DNA of 64,000 nucleotides. Source: Streptomyces sp. 840.1. Lineage in GTDB: Bacteria; Actinomycetota; Actinomycetes; Streptomycetales; Streptomycetaceae. Below are positions 24,695-33,298 of this stretch, piece by piece (the first letter of the stretch is position 1; each line of letters opens with the position of its first letter). Position numbers and translations under genes: made by a program. The stretch is from positions 1,679,001 to 1,743,000 of the forward strand of contig NZ_RJUU01000001.1 in the NCBI RefSeq assembly GCF_003751445.1, given 5' to 3'. A model generated the notes under the pieces. That model was given only the letters and a program-made list of their open reading frames with translations. It was not told the DNA's origin and ran no database searches.

Positions 24695-26001
24695 GTCAGC
24701 TCCTTCGTTGTCGTTCCGGCCGTCCGGCGGGACGGCCCGGTGTCCGGCGCGACCTGGTGCCGGTGCAGGGCGAGGCGGGTGGCGGAGACCACGTCGTCGC
24801 CGTCGACGAGCACCTCGGCCGGCGTCCGGTGCCCGAGGAAGCCGAGCAGGCTGGCCGAGAGGCCGTACGCGCCGACGTTCGGGAAGGCGAGCACCGTGCC
24901 GGAGCGCACCCCGGCGATCTCCACCCCTCGGCCCAGCAGATCGGCCGGGGTGCACAGCGGGCCCGCCAGGGTGACCCGCTGGGCCGCCGCGTCGGGGTCG
25001 GTGTTCAGCGGCCGCGCCTTCATCGGCAGCAGCCGGCCGAGGCCGGAGAGCCCGCCGAGGTGGTTGATGCCCGAGTCGAGTACCGCGAAGCGGGAGCCCC
25101 GGCTGTCCTTGACATCGGTGACGGTGGTCAGCAGGGTGCCGCTGTCGCCGACCAGGTGGCGGCCGGACTCGAAGGCGATCCGGGGCGCGCCCTCGCGCCA
25201 CCCGGGCAGGTGCTCGTCCAGGGCCTCGCTCACGGCGGCCCTCAGCCCGGGATAGCGGGGCCGTTCACCGGGCACGGCGTACGGTGCGGCGAAGCCGCCG
25301 CCGAGGTCGACCAGCCGCAGGTCGATGCCGAGCCGGTCCCGCAGTTCGGCGGCGGTCCGCACGGACTGGATGATCTCGGCACACAGCCCGGCCTCGTCGC
25401 GGGCGTTGGTCAGCGGGAAGAAGTGCAGCCCGACGACGCGTGCGCCCTCGGTCAGCAGCCGGTGCGGGGCGTCGAACAGGACGTCCAGGTCGAAGCCGAA
25501 CTGCGAGGCGCTGCCGGTCATCCGCAGCCCCGCGTCACCCGGCGCGCCGGACGCGTTGATCCGCAGGACGCAGTCCAGGGTCACCCCGTGCGCGGCACCG
25601 GCCGCGCCGACGCGTTCGAGGTCGCCGAACGACTCGGTGGAGTAGGAGCGCACCCCGAGACGGACCGCCTCGTCGAGCTCGCCCGGCGTCTTGCCGGGGC
25701 CCGAGTACAGCAGCTCGTGGGGCGGGCAGCCCGCTTCGACGGCGGCCGCGAGCTCGCCGCGGGAGGTGATCTCCGCGCGGGCACCGGCCCGCGTCAGCTC
25801 GGCGACCAGACCGGGGTGCGGATTGGCCTTGAGCGAGTAGTAGAGGCGGGAGCCCTCGGGCAGGGCGGCCGTCAGGTCCCGGTAGGCCTGTCGCACCCGG
25901 TCCAGGTCGTAGACGTACAGCGGGCTGCCGTAGTCGCTCAGCAGCCGCCCGGCCAGCTCCTCGCCGGTGTCGGGCCGGGGGTCCCGCTGGTCATGCGTCA
26001 C
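24691..26001 (-). CDS. Type III-fold PLP-dependent amino acid decarboxylase (DAP/ornithine decarboxylase-like)
   Basis: This 436-residue alanine-racemase-fold decarboxylase has its Schiff-base Lys58 in LYYSLKANPHP. The glycine-rich phosphate loop is LVDLGGGFAAPY, FESGRHLVG follows, and the Cys of the subunit-interface active site is in AGPLCTPADLL. Relatives BtrK and VinO decarboxylate an amino acid while it is tethered to an ACP. Flanked by a ligase and an ACP, this one probably makes an omega-amino-acyl-ACP, such as beta-alanyl, GABA or 3-aminoisobutyryl, but the amino acid is not predictable. GTG 26001 overlaps the ligase by 11 bp. Confidence 0.9.
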   Translation of the reverse strand: MTHDQRDPRPDTGEELAGRLLSDYGSPLYVYDLDRVRQAYRDLTAALPEGSRLYYSLKANPHPGLVAELTRAGARAEITSRGELAAAVEAGCPPHELLYSGPGKTPGELDEAVRLGVRSYSTESFGDLERVGAAGAAHGVTLDCVLRINASGAPGDAGLRMTGSASQFGFDLDVLFDAPHRLLTEGARVVGLHFFPLTNARDEAGLCAEIIQSVRTAAELRDRLGIDLRLVDLGGGFAAPYAVPGERPRYPGLRAAVSEALDEHLPGWREGAPRIAFESGRHLVGDSGTLLTTVTDVKDSRGSRFAVLDSGINHLGGLSGLGRLLPMKARPLNTDPDAAAQRVTLAGPLCTPADLLGRGVEIAGVRSGTVLAFPNVGAYGLSASLLGFLGHRTPAEVLVDGDDVVSATRLALHRHQVAPDTGPSRRTAGTTTKELT

Positions 26002-27547
26002 CGTCGGTCTCCTTCAGATACGCGATGAGCCGCTTGCGGTCGGTCTTGCCGTTGGGGGTCAGCGGCAGCGCCGGGAGTACGTGGCAGATCTCCGGCACCT
26101 TCGCCGGCTCCAGGCGTTCGGCGAGCCGGTCCACGGCCTCCTGCGCCGTCAGCTCACCGACCACGAACAGGACCATGTCGCGGTCCGTCTCCGGAACGAG
26201 CAGCGAAGCCTCCCGGACGCCTTCGACGTCCAGGGCGGCGGCCTCGATCTCGATGGCGCTCATCCGCAGGCCCCGCCGCTTGAACAGGTCGTCCCTGCGG
26301 CCCTGGAAGTAGAGGTGGCCGTCCTCGTCGAGCCGGCCGTAGTCCCCCGTGTGCAGGGTCGTCGTGCCGTCCGCCCCGGTGCGGAAGCGCAGTGCGGTGG
26401 GCTGCGGCGCACGCCAGTAACCGGCCATGAGGTGCGGCCCGCGCACCACGATCTCGCCCGTCTCCAGCGGCGGCAGCGGCCGGCCGTCCTCGTCCAGGAT
26501 CAGCACCTGCGTGCCCGGCAGTGCGGGCCCGACCGAGCCGGGCCGGCCGATGTCGCCGTCCGGCTCCAGGATGGTGATGCGCTTGCACTCGGTGGTGCCG
26601 AACATCGCGGCCACCCGCGCGCCCGGGAACCGCTCGCGCAGTGCGGCGATCAGCGGGGCGTTGAGCGCGGCGCCCGTGTTGGTGAACAGGCGCACCTTCG
26701 TCGGCCGGGTGTCCCGGGTGGCGAGGCGGACCAGCAGTTCGCCGAGCGAGGGTACGAGCGGCACCACCGTCGCCCCGTTGTCGCGGGCGAAACCGAGCAG
26801 CCTGGCGTGCTCGTCGGCGTCGGAGAGCAGCAGTTCCGCCCCCGCGAGCGCGCAGAGCAGGGCCTGGTAGAGGCCGTAGTCGAAGGAGAGCGGCACCGCG
26901 GTGAGCACCACGTCGTCGGACCGGTAGCCGAGCCGGGCGGTGATCGCGCGGGCCGCGAAGGCGATCGGCGCGTGCGGGCAGGCCACGGCCTTGGGGGCCG
27001 CGGTACTGCCCGAGGTGTAGATGAGCAGGGCCAGCCGGTCGGCGGGCACCGGGCGGGCCGGGCCGTCCGCAGGGCCGGACGGCGTGTAGTCGATCTCGTC
27101 GAAGACCAGCACGGGTGTGTCCTGCGGCCAGGTCACCCCGTCCGCCGCGACCCGTTCCGCGCCGTCCACCACGATGAGGGACGGCCGGGAGTCGGCCAGT
27201 ACCGGGCTCAGGTGGTACGCCTTCATCGCGGGGCTGACGGGCACGAGCGTGGCGCCGTGGCGCCAGGTGCCGTACAGCAGCGCGAGGAACTCCTTGACGC
27301 TGCCGATCCGGGTGAGCACGCGGTCGCCCGGACCGATCCCGAGCTCACCGAGGCGCTGCTCGAACCCCCGTGCCGCCCGGTCGAGTTCGGCGTAGCTCCA
27401 CACGCCCCGGCGGTCGCGGACCGCAGGCGCGTCGCAGGCCGCGGCGACCGCGCGGCCCAGGAAGGTCTCGGCGACGTTCTCGATGTCGCTGGCCACGAAG
27501 GTGGTGTCGGGGAGCACCTCGGCGGGAGGGCTTGCGAAGGTGGTCAC
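25991..27547 (-). CDS. AMP-forming acyl/amino acid-ACP ligase
   Basis: This 518-residue ANL enzyme has motifs LLIYTSGSTAAPKAVACPH (A3), MFGTTECKRITI (A5), LHTGDYGRLDEDG (A7) and TPNGKTDRKRLIAYL with the A10 Lys. It is more like stand-alone amino acid or aryl ligases than the two FAALs, lacking their insertion signature. The GTG at 27547 has GGAGG 5 bases upstream and overlaps the KASIII stop. By analogy with VinN or exosortase-associated ligases, it would adenylate an amino acid and load it on ACP 2 for the decarboxylase. That assignment is inference from gene order. Confidence 0.88.
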   Translation of the reverse strand: MTTFASPPAEVLPDTTFVASDIENVAETFLGRAVAAACDAPAVRDRRGVWSYAELDRAARGFEQRLGELGIGPGDRVLTRIGSVKEFLALLYGTWRHGATLVPVSPAMKAYHLSPVLADSRPSLIVVDGAERVAADGVTWPQDTPVLVFDEIDYTPSGPADGPARPVPADRLALLIYTSGSTAAPKAVACPHAPIAFAARAITARLGYRSDDVVLTAVPLSFDYGLYQALLCALAGAELLLSDADEHARLLGFARDNGATVVPLVPSLGELLVRLATRDTRPTKVRLFTNTGAALNAPLIAALRERFPGARVAAMFGTTECKRITILEPDGDIGRPGSVGPALPGTQVLILDEDGRPLPPLETGEIVVRGPHLMAGYWRAPQPTALRFRTGADGTTTLHTGDYGRLDEDGHLYFQGRRDDLFKRRGLRMSAIEIEAAALDVEGVREASLLVPETDRDMVLFVVGELTAQEAVDRLAERLEPAKVPEICHVLPALPLTPNGKTDRKRLIAYLKETDGDA

Positions 27548-28602
27548 GGTGCCTCCGTGTGTCGCGTGCCGTCCTGGGGGAGCCACTGCGGCGCCTCGGT
27601 GATCTCGACCACCGCACAGGTGCAGCTGAACCCGGAGCCGCCGCCGACCAGCAGCACCTTGTCCCCCGGGGACACCTGTCCGGTCTCGACGAGGTGGTTG
27701 AGACCGGCGGCCTGGTCACCGGCGCCGAGGTGGCCGGCCCGGCGTGCGAAGTCCCAGCTGGACTTGGCGAGCGGGATGCCGAGCAGCGAGTCGACCTGCC
27801 AGTCCATCCGGCTGCGCCCGCTGGCCGGGACCACCACGCGTGCGATGGATTCCATGTCGGTGTCGGCGTCCGCGAGAGCCCGGCCCACCACGTCCCGCAC
27901 GACGGCCGCGAGGCGCTCGGTCGCCGACCGGAAGCTCCCGGTGTTCTTGATGAAGTACTCGACCCGGCCGGGAAGATCGAGCGGTTCGGCGGTCGGGTGG
28001 GGCACGAATCCCGCACCCCGGACCACGGCTTCGAGGGAGTTGTCGGCGCCGGCGGCCGTCGAGAGCAGCCGGGCGAAGCCTCCCCGGCGCGAGAGCAGCA
28101 GGGCGCTCGCCCCGTCGCCGTAGACGAATCCGGGCTCGCTGCTCCACCGCTGGATCACCGGCTCGCCGAAGCGGTCGGCGGTGGTGACCACGGCGGCAGC
28201 CGTGTCCGGGCCCGACGCCACGTGCCTGGCGGCGACTTCGAGCGCGGCGAGGCCCGCGTTGCACTCCTGGCGCAGCCCGAAGGCCGGGATGTGCCGGCCG
28301 AGGGCCTGCCCGGCGATGTAGGAGGCGGCCGGCCACATCTCCACGCCCTGGAACCAGATGCTCGCGTGCACGAGCAGCTCGATGTCCTCGACGTCGACGC
28401 CGGACCGCTTGAGCGCGGTGGTCGCCGCGTGCACGGCCATATCCGGCGGTGCCATGTCATCGGGGGCGACCCGGACCTCGATCAGGTCGTCGGCGGCGCA
28501 CTGCTCGGGGTCGTACCGGCCCGCCTCCACCGCCGAGCGGGCGGTGACCGGCCCTGGCAGCCAGACTCCGGCACCCGCCACATGAACGCTTTCCCAGCGC
28601 AT
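27544..28602 (-). CDS. KASIII-fold acyltransferase-like protein (CerJ/DpsC type)
   Basis: This 352-residue thiolase-fold protein keeps the nucleophile Cys114 (RQECNAG) but lacks the ketosynthase His and Asn. The usual VPHQAN reads VPASGR, and the GNT motif reads GHLGAGD. The His291-Asp296 pair in GHLGAGD matches the Cys/Ser-His-Asp triad recalled for acyltransferase-type KASIIIs such as CerJ, ChlB3 and DpsC. It therefore more likely moves an acyl group (ester, amide or thioester transfer) than performs decarboxylative condensation. The ATG is behind GGAGGA and is the first gene of the long leftward operon. Confidence 0.88.
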   Translation of the reverse strand: MRWESVHVAGAGVWLPGPVTARSAVEAGRYDPEQCAADDLIEVRVAPDDMAPPDMAVHAATTALKRSGVDVEDIELLVHASIWFQGVEMWPAASYIAGQALGRHIPAFGLRQECNAGLAALEVAARHVASGPDTAAAVVTTADRFGEPVIQRWSSEPGFVYGDGASALLLSRRGGFARLLSTAAGADNSLEAVVRGAGFVPHPTAEPLDLPGRVEYFIKNTGSFRSATERLAAVVRDVVGRALADADTDMESIARVVVPASGRSRMDWQVDSLLGIPLAKSSWDFARRAGHLGAGDQAAGLNHLVETGQVSPGDKVLLVGGGSGFSCTCAVVEITEAPQWLPQDGTRHTEAP

Positions 28603-28844
28603 GTTCCTCCCATCGTCACGTCGTTGCCGCCATCCGCCGGTACGAGAAAGCCTTCGTGACCGCATCCGGGCTGCGCCTGCATGCTCGGGGCCCCAGCTTT
28701 GGCCCTGCTAAAGACGACGGCGCCGTGAGCTCCGGGCGGGGGCTGTGCCTCCTGCTCAAGCGGGGCTTCAGCAGTCCCGGCGAAGGTGACGGACGGAGCG
28801 CACGCACGTGCCGCTGCCTTCACGACGGCAAGGGAAGGACCCCG
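28603..28844. promoter_or_regulatory. Divergent promoter region of the main operon and MFS exporter, with TTTAGC element
   Basis: This 242-bp region separates the 14-gene leftward operon from the rightward exporter operon. GCTAAAGACGACGG at 28707-28720 is the reverse complement of a GTC-TTTAGC element oriented toward the leftward operon. No other strong palindrome was noted. Confidence 0.45.
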
Positions 28845-30350
28845 ATGCGGGAGTTGCGTACGGACAGGGGCTCGGCCGGCCCGGACCCGCGGCGTTGGCC
28901 GGTGCTCGGGATCCTCTCGCTCGCCCTCTTCGTGATCATCCTCAACAACGGCCTGCTCCATGTGGCGCTGCCCAGCCTGATGCGGGACCTGCACGCCGGA
29001 ATCGGCCTGACGCAGTGGATCGTCGACGGCTACGCGCTGGTGTTCGCGGCGACGCTGCTGACCGCGGGCACCCTGTCCGACCGGTACGGCCGCAAGCGGG
29101 CCACGCTGTTCGGCGTGGCGCTCTTCGGGGCCGGATCACTGGTGGCACTGGCCGCGGACGGTGCCGGGCAGCTCATCGCGGCACGGGCGGTGATGGGGGT
29201 GGCCGCGGCGTTCGTCATGCCGGGCACGCTGTCGATCCTCGTCGACGTCTTCCCCGAGGAGGAACGGCCGAGGGCCATCGCCGTGTGGGGCAGCACCTCC
29301 GCGCTGGGCGTCGCCGCGGGCCCGGTCGTCGGCGGGGCACTCGTCCAGCACTTCTGGTGGGGCTCGGTCTTCCTGGTCAACCTGCTGCCGGTGGCCGCGG
29401 TGCTCGTCGCCGGAGCCGTCCTGCTGCCGGAGTCCGCGGCGCCGGTGCCCCGCCCGGCCGATCCGCTGGGCGCGGTCCTGGGCTCGGCCGGCATGGTGGG
29501 CCTCGTGTACGGCGCCATCCACGCGGCGGACCGGGGCTGGACGTCCGCGACCGTGCTCGCCTCGTTCGGCGCGGCCGGGGTGGCGGGGGCGCTCTTCGTG
29601 GCCTGGGAGCGGCGGCACCCGTATCCGATGGTGGACTTCGTCCTGCTGCGCAGACCCGCGTTCCTGGGGGCGAGCGTGGGCAACATGCTGCTCTTCCTGG
29701 GGCTCGCCGGCACCCTCTTCGTGCTGACCCAGTACCTGCAGTTCGCCCTCGGCTACGGGCCGTTGCGGGCCGGTCTCGCCGTCGCGCCGCTGGCTCTCGC
29801 CGTCGGGCTCGGCTCGGCCGCCGCGCCCTGGCTGGCCCGCCGTGCCGGGCCGCGCGGTGGTGTGGCGGGCGGTCTGGCGGTCACCGCGACCGGCATCTGG
29901 ACGCTCGGGACGGTGCCCGAGGGCTACCCGGGCGTGCTGTCCGGGCTCTGCCTGTGCGGGATCGGAGTCGGCCTGGCGCTCGCGCCGGCGACGGACACCG
30001 TGATGGGCCTCGTACCGCCGGAGCGCTCGGGCAACGCGGCGGCGCTCAACGACACCATGCAGGAGCTGGGCAACGCCCTCGGCGTGGCCGTGGTCGGCAC
30101 CGTCCTCGCCCACGGATACAGCACGGCTGCGGGCGCCGCACCCCTCTCGGAACGGACCGGGCACCTCTTCGAGCAGGCGGCGTCCGACGGTTTCCGGGTG
30201 GCGGCCGCCCTGGTCGCCGCCGGAGCCGTGCTCAGCGGCCTGCTGCTGCCCGGCCCCGCGCCCACCGTTCTGAGCGAGCCGGATCCGGGCAAGGATGTGG
30301 AGGATCACCGCCCGCCCGGCGCCGACTCAGCCCGCCAACGAACCGCCTGA
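28845..30350 (+). CDS. MFS drug exporter (DHA2, 14-TM type)
   Basis: This 501-residue integral membrane transporter has the first helix LGILSLALFVIILNNGLLHVALPSL, followed by TQWIVDGYALVFAATLLTAGTLSDRYGRKR (motif A) and motif C GPVVGGALVQHFWWGSVF. Its length and hydrophobic profile fit 14 helices. Proton-driven efflux of the cluster product is the likely role. The ATG is behind AAGGGAAGGA. It is transcribed away from the biosynthetic operon and leads a small operon with an SRPBCC protein and a YrdB-like membrane protein. Confidence 0.93.
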   Translation: MRELRTDRGSAGPDPRRWPVLGILSLALFVIILNNGLLHVALPSLMRDLHAGIGLTQWIVDGYALVFAATLLTAGTLSDRYGRKRATLFGVALFGAGSLVALAADGAGQLIAARAVMGVAAAFVMPGTLSILVDVFPEEERPRAIAVWGSTSALGVAAGPVVGGALVQHFWWGSVFLVNLLPVAAVLVAGAVLLPESAAPVPRPADPLGAVLGSAGMVGLVYGAIHAADRGWTSATVLASFGAAGVAGALFVAWERRHPYPMVDFVLLRRPAFLGASVGNMLLFLGLAGTLFVLTQYLQFALGYGPLRAGLAVAPLALAVGLGSAAAPWLARRAGPRGGVAGGLAVTATGIWTLGTVPEGYPGVLSGLCLCGIGVGLALAPATDTVMGLVPPERSGNAAALNDTMQELGNALGVAVVGTVLAHGYSTAAGAAPLSERTGHLFEQAASDGFRVAAALVAAGAVLSGLLLPGPAPTVLSEPDPGKDVEDHRPPGADSARQRTA

Positions 30351-30482
30351 GCACCACCCGAGAGCCGGTCGAGAGCCACCCGAGAGCAACTCGAGAACCG
30401 CCTGAGACCACTTGGGGACCGAACTCACGTCCCCGTTGCACCAGTTCGCCCGTCCCGATCAACCTGGAGCAAGGTAAACACC

Positions 30483-31013
30483 ATGTCTGTCGCATCGCGT
30501 TCATTACTCAGCCGCGCCCTGTACGTGGGACCACCGCTGGCGACCCTGCAGGAGCAGTACGCCAAGGGCGGCATCATCGACGACAACGCCCCGGTCCTCG
30601 CCTCCAGCAGCGTGCGGATCGCGGCCCCGGCCGACCGGGTGTGGCAACTCCTGCACGACTTGCCCGACTGGCCGTCCTGGGTGCCGGGTGTGTCGTACGT
30701 ACGCCAGTCCCCCGGCGGCCTGGCCCCCGGCGGGCGGTTCACCTGGAAGCTCAACGGCATCACCATCAAGTCCACCCTCGCCGTGGTCGAACCGGAGCGG
30801 GAGCTGTGCTGGACGGGCGTCCTGGCGGGCACCCGCGCGGTGCACCGCTTCCGGCTCACCGAGGATGCGCGGGGCCACACCGAGGTGGTCTCCGAGGAGT
30901 CCATCGGCGGCCCGCTGATCGCCCTCTACTTCCCCAGTTCCAAACTGCGCAAGGTACTTGAGGGCTGGCTGGGCGCGCTCAAGTCCACGGCAGAGACGGA
31001 GACGGCCCGATGA
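30483..31013 (+). CDS. SRPBCC-family protein
   Basis: This 176-residue protein has an N-terminal ~45-residue extension, then an SRPBCC domain with SSVRIAAPADRVWQLLHDLPDWPSWVPGV and LNGITIKSTLAVVEPERELCWTG. It is of the CoxG/Aha1-like ligand-binding type. It overlaps the YrdB-like gene by 4 bp. It may bind the hydrophobic metabolite or act as a cyclase. It is the third SRPBCC protein of the cluster and is linked here to export genes. Confidence 0.8.
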   Translation: MSVASRSLLSRALYVGPPLATLQEQYAKGGIIDDNAPVLASSSVRIAAPADRVWQLLHDLPDWPSWVPGVSYVRQSPGGLAPGGRFTWKLNGITIKSTLAVVEPERELCWTGVLAGTRAVHRFRLTEDARGHTEVVSEESIGGPLIALYFPSSKLRKVLEGWLGALKSTAETETAR

Positions 31014-31393
31014 ACACGCTCGCGTTCGCCAACAACGACGGCATGCTCGCCGTCCGCTTCCTCCTCGAACTGACCGCGCTGGTCTGCTTCGCCATCTGGG
31101 CCTGGCGCAAGACCCCGTCGCCCTGGCGCTGGGTGACGGTGGTGGTCCTGCCGGTGCTGATCGGCTGGGCGTGGGGCGCGTTCGCCGTCTCGGACGACCC
31201 CTCGCGCTCGGGCGAGACAGACTTCGAGACCCCGGGCCCGCTGCGGCTGCTCCTCGAATTCGCGGTCCTCTTCGGCGCGGTGGCCGCGCTCTACCACGCC
31301 GGGTTCCGCCGGGCCGCGAAGTGGCTGCTGGCCATCATGGTCCTCTACCAGATCCTCGCGTACGACCGGATCGGCTGGCTGCTCAGCCACTGA
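31010..31393 (+). CDS. YrdB-family (DUF2568) small membrane protein
   Basis: This 127-residue protein has four predicted membrane helices: VRFLLELTALVCFAIWAW, WVTVVVLPVLIGWAWGAFAV, LRLLLEFAVLFGAVAALYHAGF and WLLAIMVLYQILAYDRI. The pattern matches YrdB, a widespread family of unknown function in Bacillus and actinomycetes. It is translationally coupled to the SRPBCC gene upstream and ends before a strong hairpin. A role next to the exporter is guessed only from position. Confidence 0.8.
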   Translation: MNTLAFANNDGMLAVRFLLELTALVCFAIWAWRKTPSPWRWVTVVVLPVLIGWAWGAFAVSDDPSRSGETDFETPGPLRLLLEFAVLFGAVAALYHAGFRRAAKWLLAIMVLYQILAYDRIGWLLSH

Positions 31394-31427
31394 CCGCCGG
31401 GCGGGCATCAGTACCGCCCGGACCGGA

Positions 31428-31475
31428 CGGGAACGCCCGGCCCGCCACCCCGCGGTGGTGGGCCGGGCGTTCCCG
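31428..31475. terminator. Bidirectional terminator
   Basis: There is a long inverted repeat: CGGGAACGCCCGGCCC at the left is matched at the right end (to 31475), with an inner CCACC/GGTGG stem. It lies between the convergent YrdB-like and FAAL 2 genes. Confidence 0.8.
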
Positions 31476-31482
31476 TCCGACC

Positions 31483-33270
31483 TCAGGAGACTCCGACCGG
31501 GGCGCCCTTCACCAGCTCCTCCACGGCCGGCTCGACGACGGCCAGCAGGGGTTCGAGCCGCCCCTCCAGGAACAGCTTCCGCATCAGGGTCCGCTGGACC
31601 TTTCCGCTGGTGGTGCGCCGTACCGTCCCGGCGGCGACCAGCAGCACGTTGCCCACCGGCACACCGGCCTCCTCCGAGACCGAGCGCTGCACCCCGTCCA
31701 GCAGGGCCTGGTGGTGCGCCGCCTCCGTGTCCGGTCCGCCGGCGGCGCCCCTGACCTCCAGGACGGCCACCAGCCGTTCGCGCACGTCTCCGCCGGGCCG
31801 CACGGCGAACACCGCGCCCGTGCCCAGCGAGGGGTGCGCCGCGCGGGCTGCGGTCTCCACGTCGTGCGGGTAGATGTTCCGGCCGTTGATCACGACCATC
31901 TCCTTGAGCCTGCCCGTCACGTAGAGCTCACCGCCGCTGAGGGCACCGAGGTCCCCGGTGCGCAGCCAGCCGTCCGTCACCGCCCCGTCCGCGCCGGTGA
32001 GCCGCGCCCCGAAGGCCTCGGCGGTCGCCCCGGGGCGGGACCAGTAGCCGGTCGCCACGCTCTCCCCGCGCACCCAGATCTCGCCGACCCCGTCCTGCCC
32101 GAGGTCCCGCAGGGTGGCGGGGTCGGCGATCCGCACCTCGAAGTCCTCGGCCCGCACCACACCGCTGCTGACCAGCGTACGAGTGGCCCCGCCCGGCACG
32201 GGCCCGGCGAGCTGCCCGGTCTCCAGGGCGCAGGTGTCGACGGTGCGGGTGACGGCCGGGCGCCCGAGCGGGGTGCCCGACACCAGCAGCGTCGTCTCCG
32301 CCATTCCGTAACAGGGGAAGAAGGTCTCGGGCCGGAAGCCCGCCGGGGCGAAGCGTCTCGCGAAGGCGTCGATGGTCTCCGCCCGTACCGGCTCCGCCCC
32401 GTTGCACGCCTGCACCCAGCGGGAGAGATCGAGCGAGGACAGCTCGGTGTCCTTCACCCGGCGTACGCACATGTCGTACCCGAAGTTGGGACCGCCCCCG
32501 ATCGTGACCCCGTGGTCGCCGATCATCTCCAGCCAGCGCACCGGGCGGCGCAGGAACGTCTCCGGGGCCATCAGCGCGGCCCTTGCTCCGAGCCAGAGCG
32601 GGTGCAGCACGTGCCCGATGAGCCCCATGTCGTGGAACAGCGGAAGCCAGCTGCCCAGGCAGGAGTCGGCGTCGGAGCCCAGGGAGCGCTGGATCGCGGC
32701 CTCGTTGGCCATCAGGTTGCGGTGCGAGACCATCACTCCCTTGGGCTCGCTCGTCGACCCCGAGGTGTACTGGAGGAACGCCAGGCCGTCGAGTTCCGGT
32801 TCGGGCTCCCGCCAGTGCGCGGCGTCTCCCACCGGTCCCCCGTCCGTGGCCACGCACGGGACGGCGTCCGGGCTGTCGCCCACCAGCCAGGACTCGACGG
32901 CCGGAGCGTGCTCGCGGGTCGTGAGCACCGCCCCGACCCGCGCGTCGGCGGCGATGCGCGACAGCCGCTGGAACTGCCGCTCTCCGGCGGGGAGCGGGGC
33001 CGGAACGGCGACGGCGCCGGCGTACTGGCAGCCGAGGAAGGCCGCGACGAACGGCAGGCCCGACGGGTACAGCAACAGGACCTGCCGGCCCGCCAGTCCG
33101 CGCTCCTGAAGCCAGGAGGCGATGTCCTTGGCCTGTGCGTCGAGCTCCGCGTAGGTCAGCCGCTCCACCCAGCGTTCCGAGTCCGTCTCGTGCACGAAGG
33201 CGAACGCCTCCGCCGTGCCCCGTGCCTGTGCCCTGGCCAGCACGCGCTGGGAAAATGTCTCTTGGCTCAT
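31483..33270 (-). CDS. Fatty acyl-AMP ligase (FAAL) 2
   Basis: This 595-residue paralogue of FAAL 1 keeps the same motifs, FLQYTSGSTSEPKGVMVSH, LPLFHDMGLIGHVLHPL, IGGGPNFGYDMCVRR, CYGMAETTLLVSGTPLG and RRTTSGKVQRTLMRK. It differs mainly in the N-terminal 150 residues and the surface of the C-domain. Two closely related FAALs in one cluster suggest that two different fatty acids, or two carrier proteins, are served. GGAGAG precedes the ATG. It follows the thioesterase by 28 bp on the SARP-thioesterase-FAAL transcript. Confidence 0.93.
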   Translation of the reverse strand: MSQETFSQRVLARAQARGTAEAFAFVHETDSERWVERLTYAELDAQAKDIASWLQERGLAGRQVLLLYPSGLPFVAAFLGCQYAGAVAVPAPLPAGERQFQRLSRIAADARVGAVLTTREHAPAVESWLVGDSPDAVPCVATDGGPVGDAAHWREPEPELDGLAFLQYTSGSTSEPKGVMVSHRNLMANEAAIQRSLGSDADSCLGSWLPLFHDMGLIGHVLHPLWLGARAALMAPETFLRRPVRWLEMIGDHGVTIGGGPNFGYDMCVRRVKDTELSSLDLSRWVQACNGAEPVRAETIDAFARRFAPAGFRPETFFPCYGMAETTLLVSGTPLGRPAVTRTVDTCALETGQLAGPVPGGATRTLVSSGVVRAEDFEVRIADPATLRDLGQDGVGEIWVRGESVATGYWSRPGATAEAFGARLTGADGAVTDGWLRTGDLGALSGGELYVTGRLKEMVVINGRNIYPHDVETAARAAHPSLGTGAVFAVRPGGDVRERLVAVLEVRGAAGGPDTEAAHHQALLDGVQRSVSEEAGVPVGNVLLVAAGTVRRTTSGKVQRTLMRKLFLEGRLEPLLAVVEPAVEELVKGAPVGVS

Positions 33271-33298
33271 CGTCGTCTCTCCACTCCTGAGCACTGCT

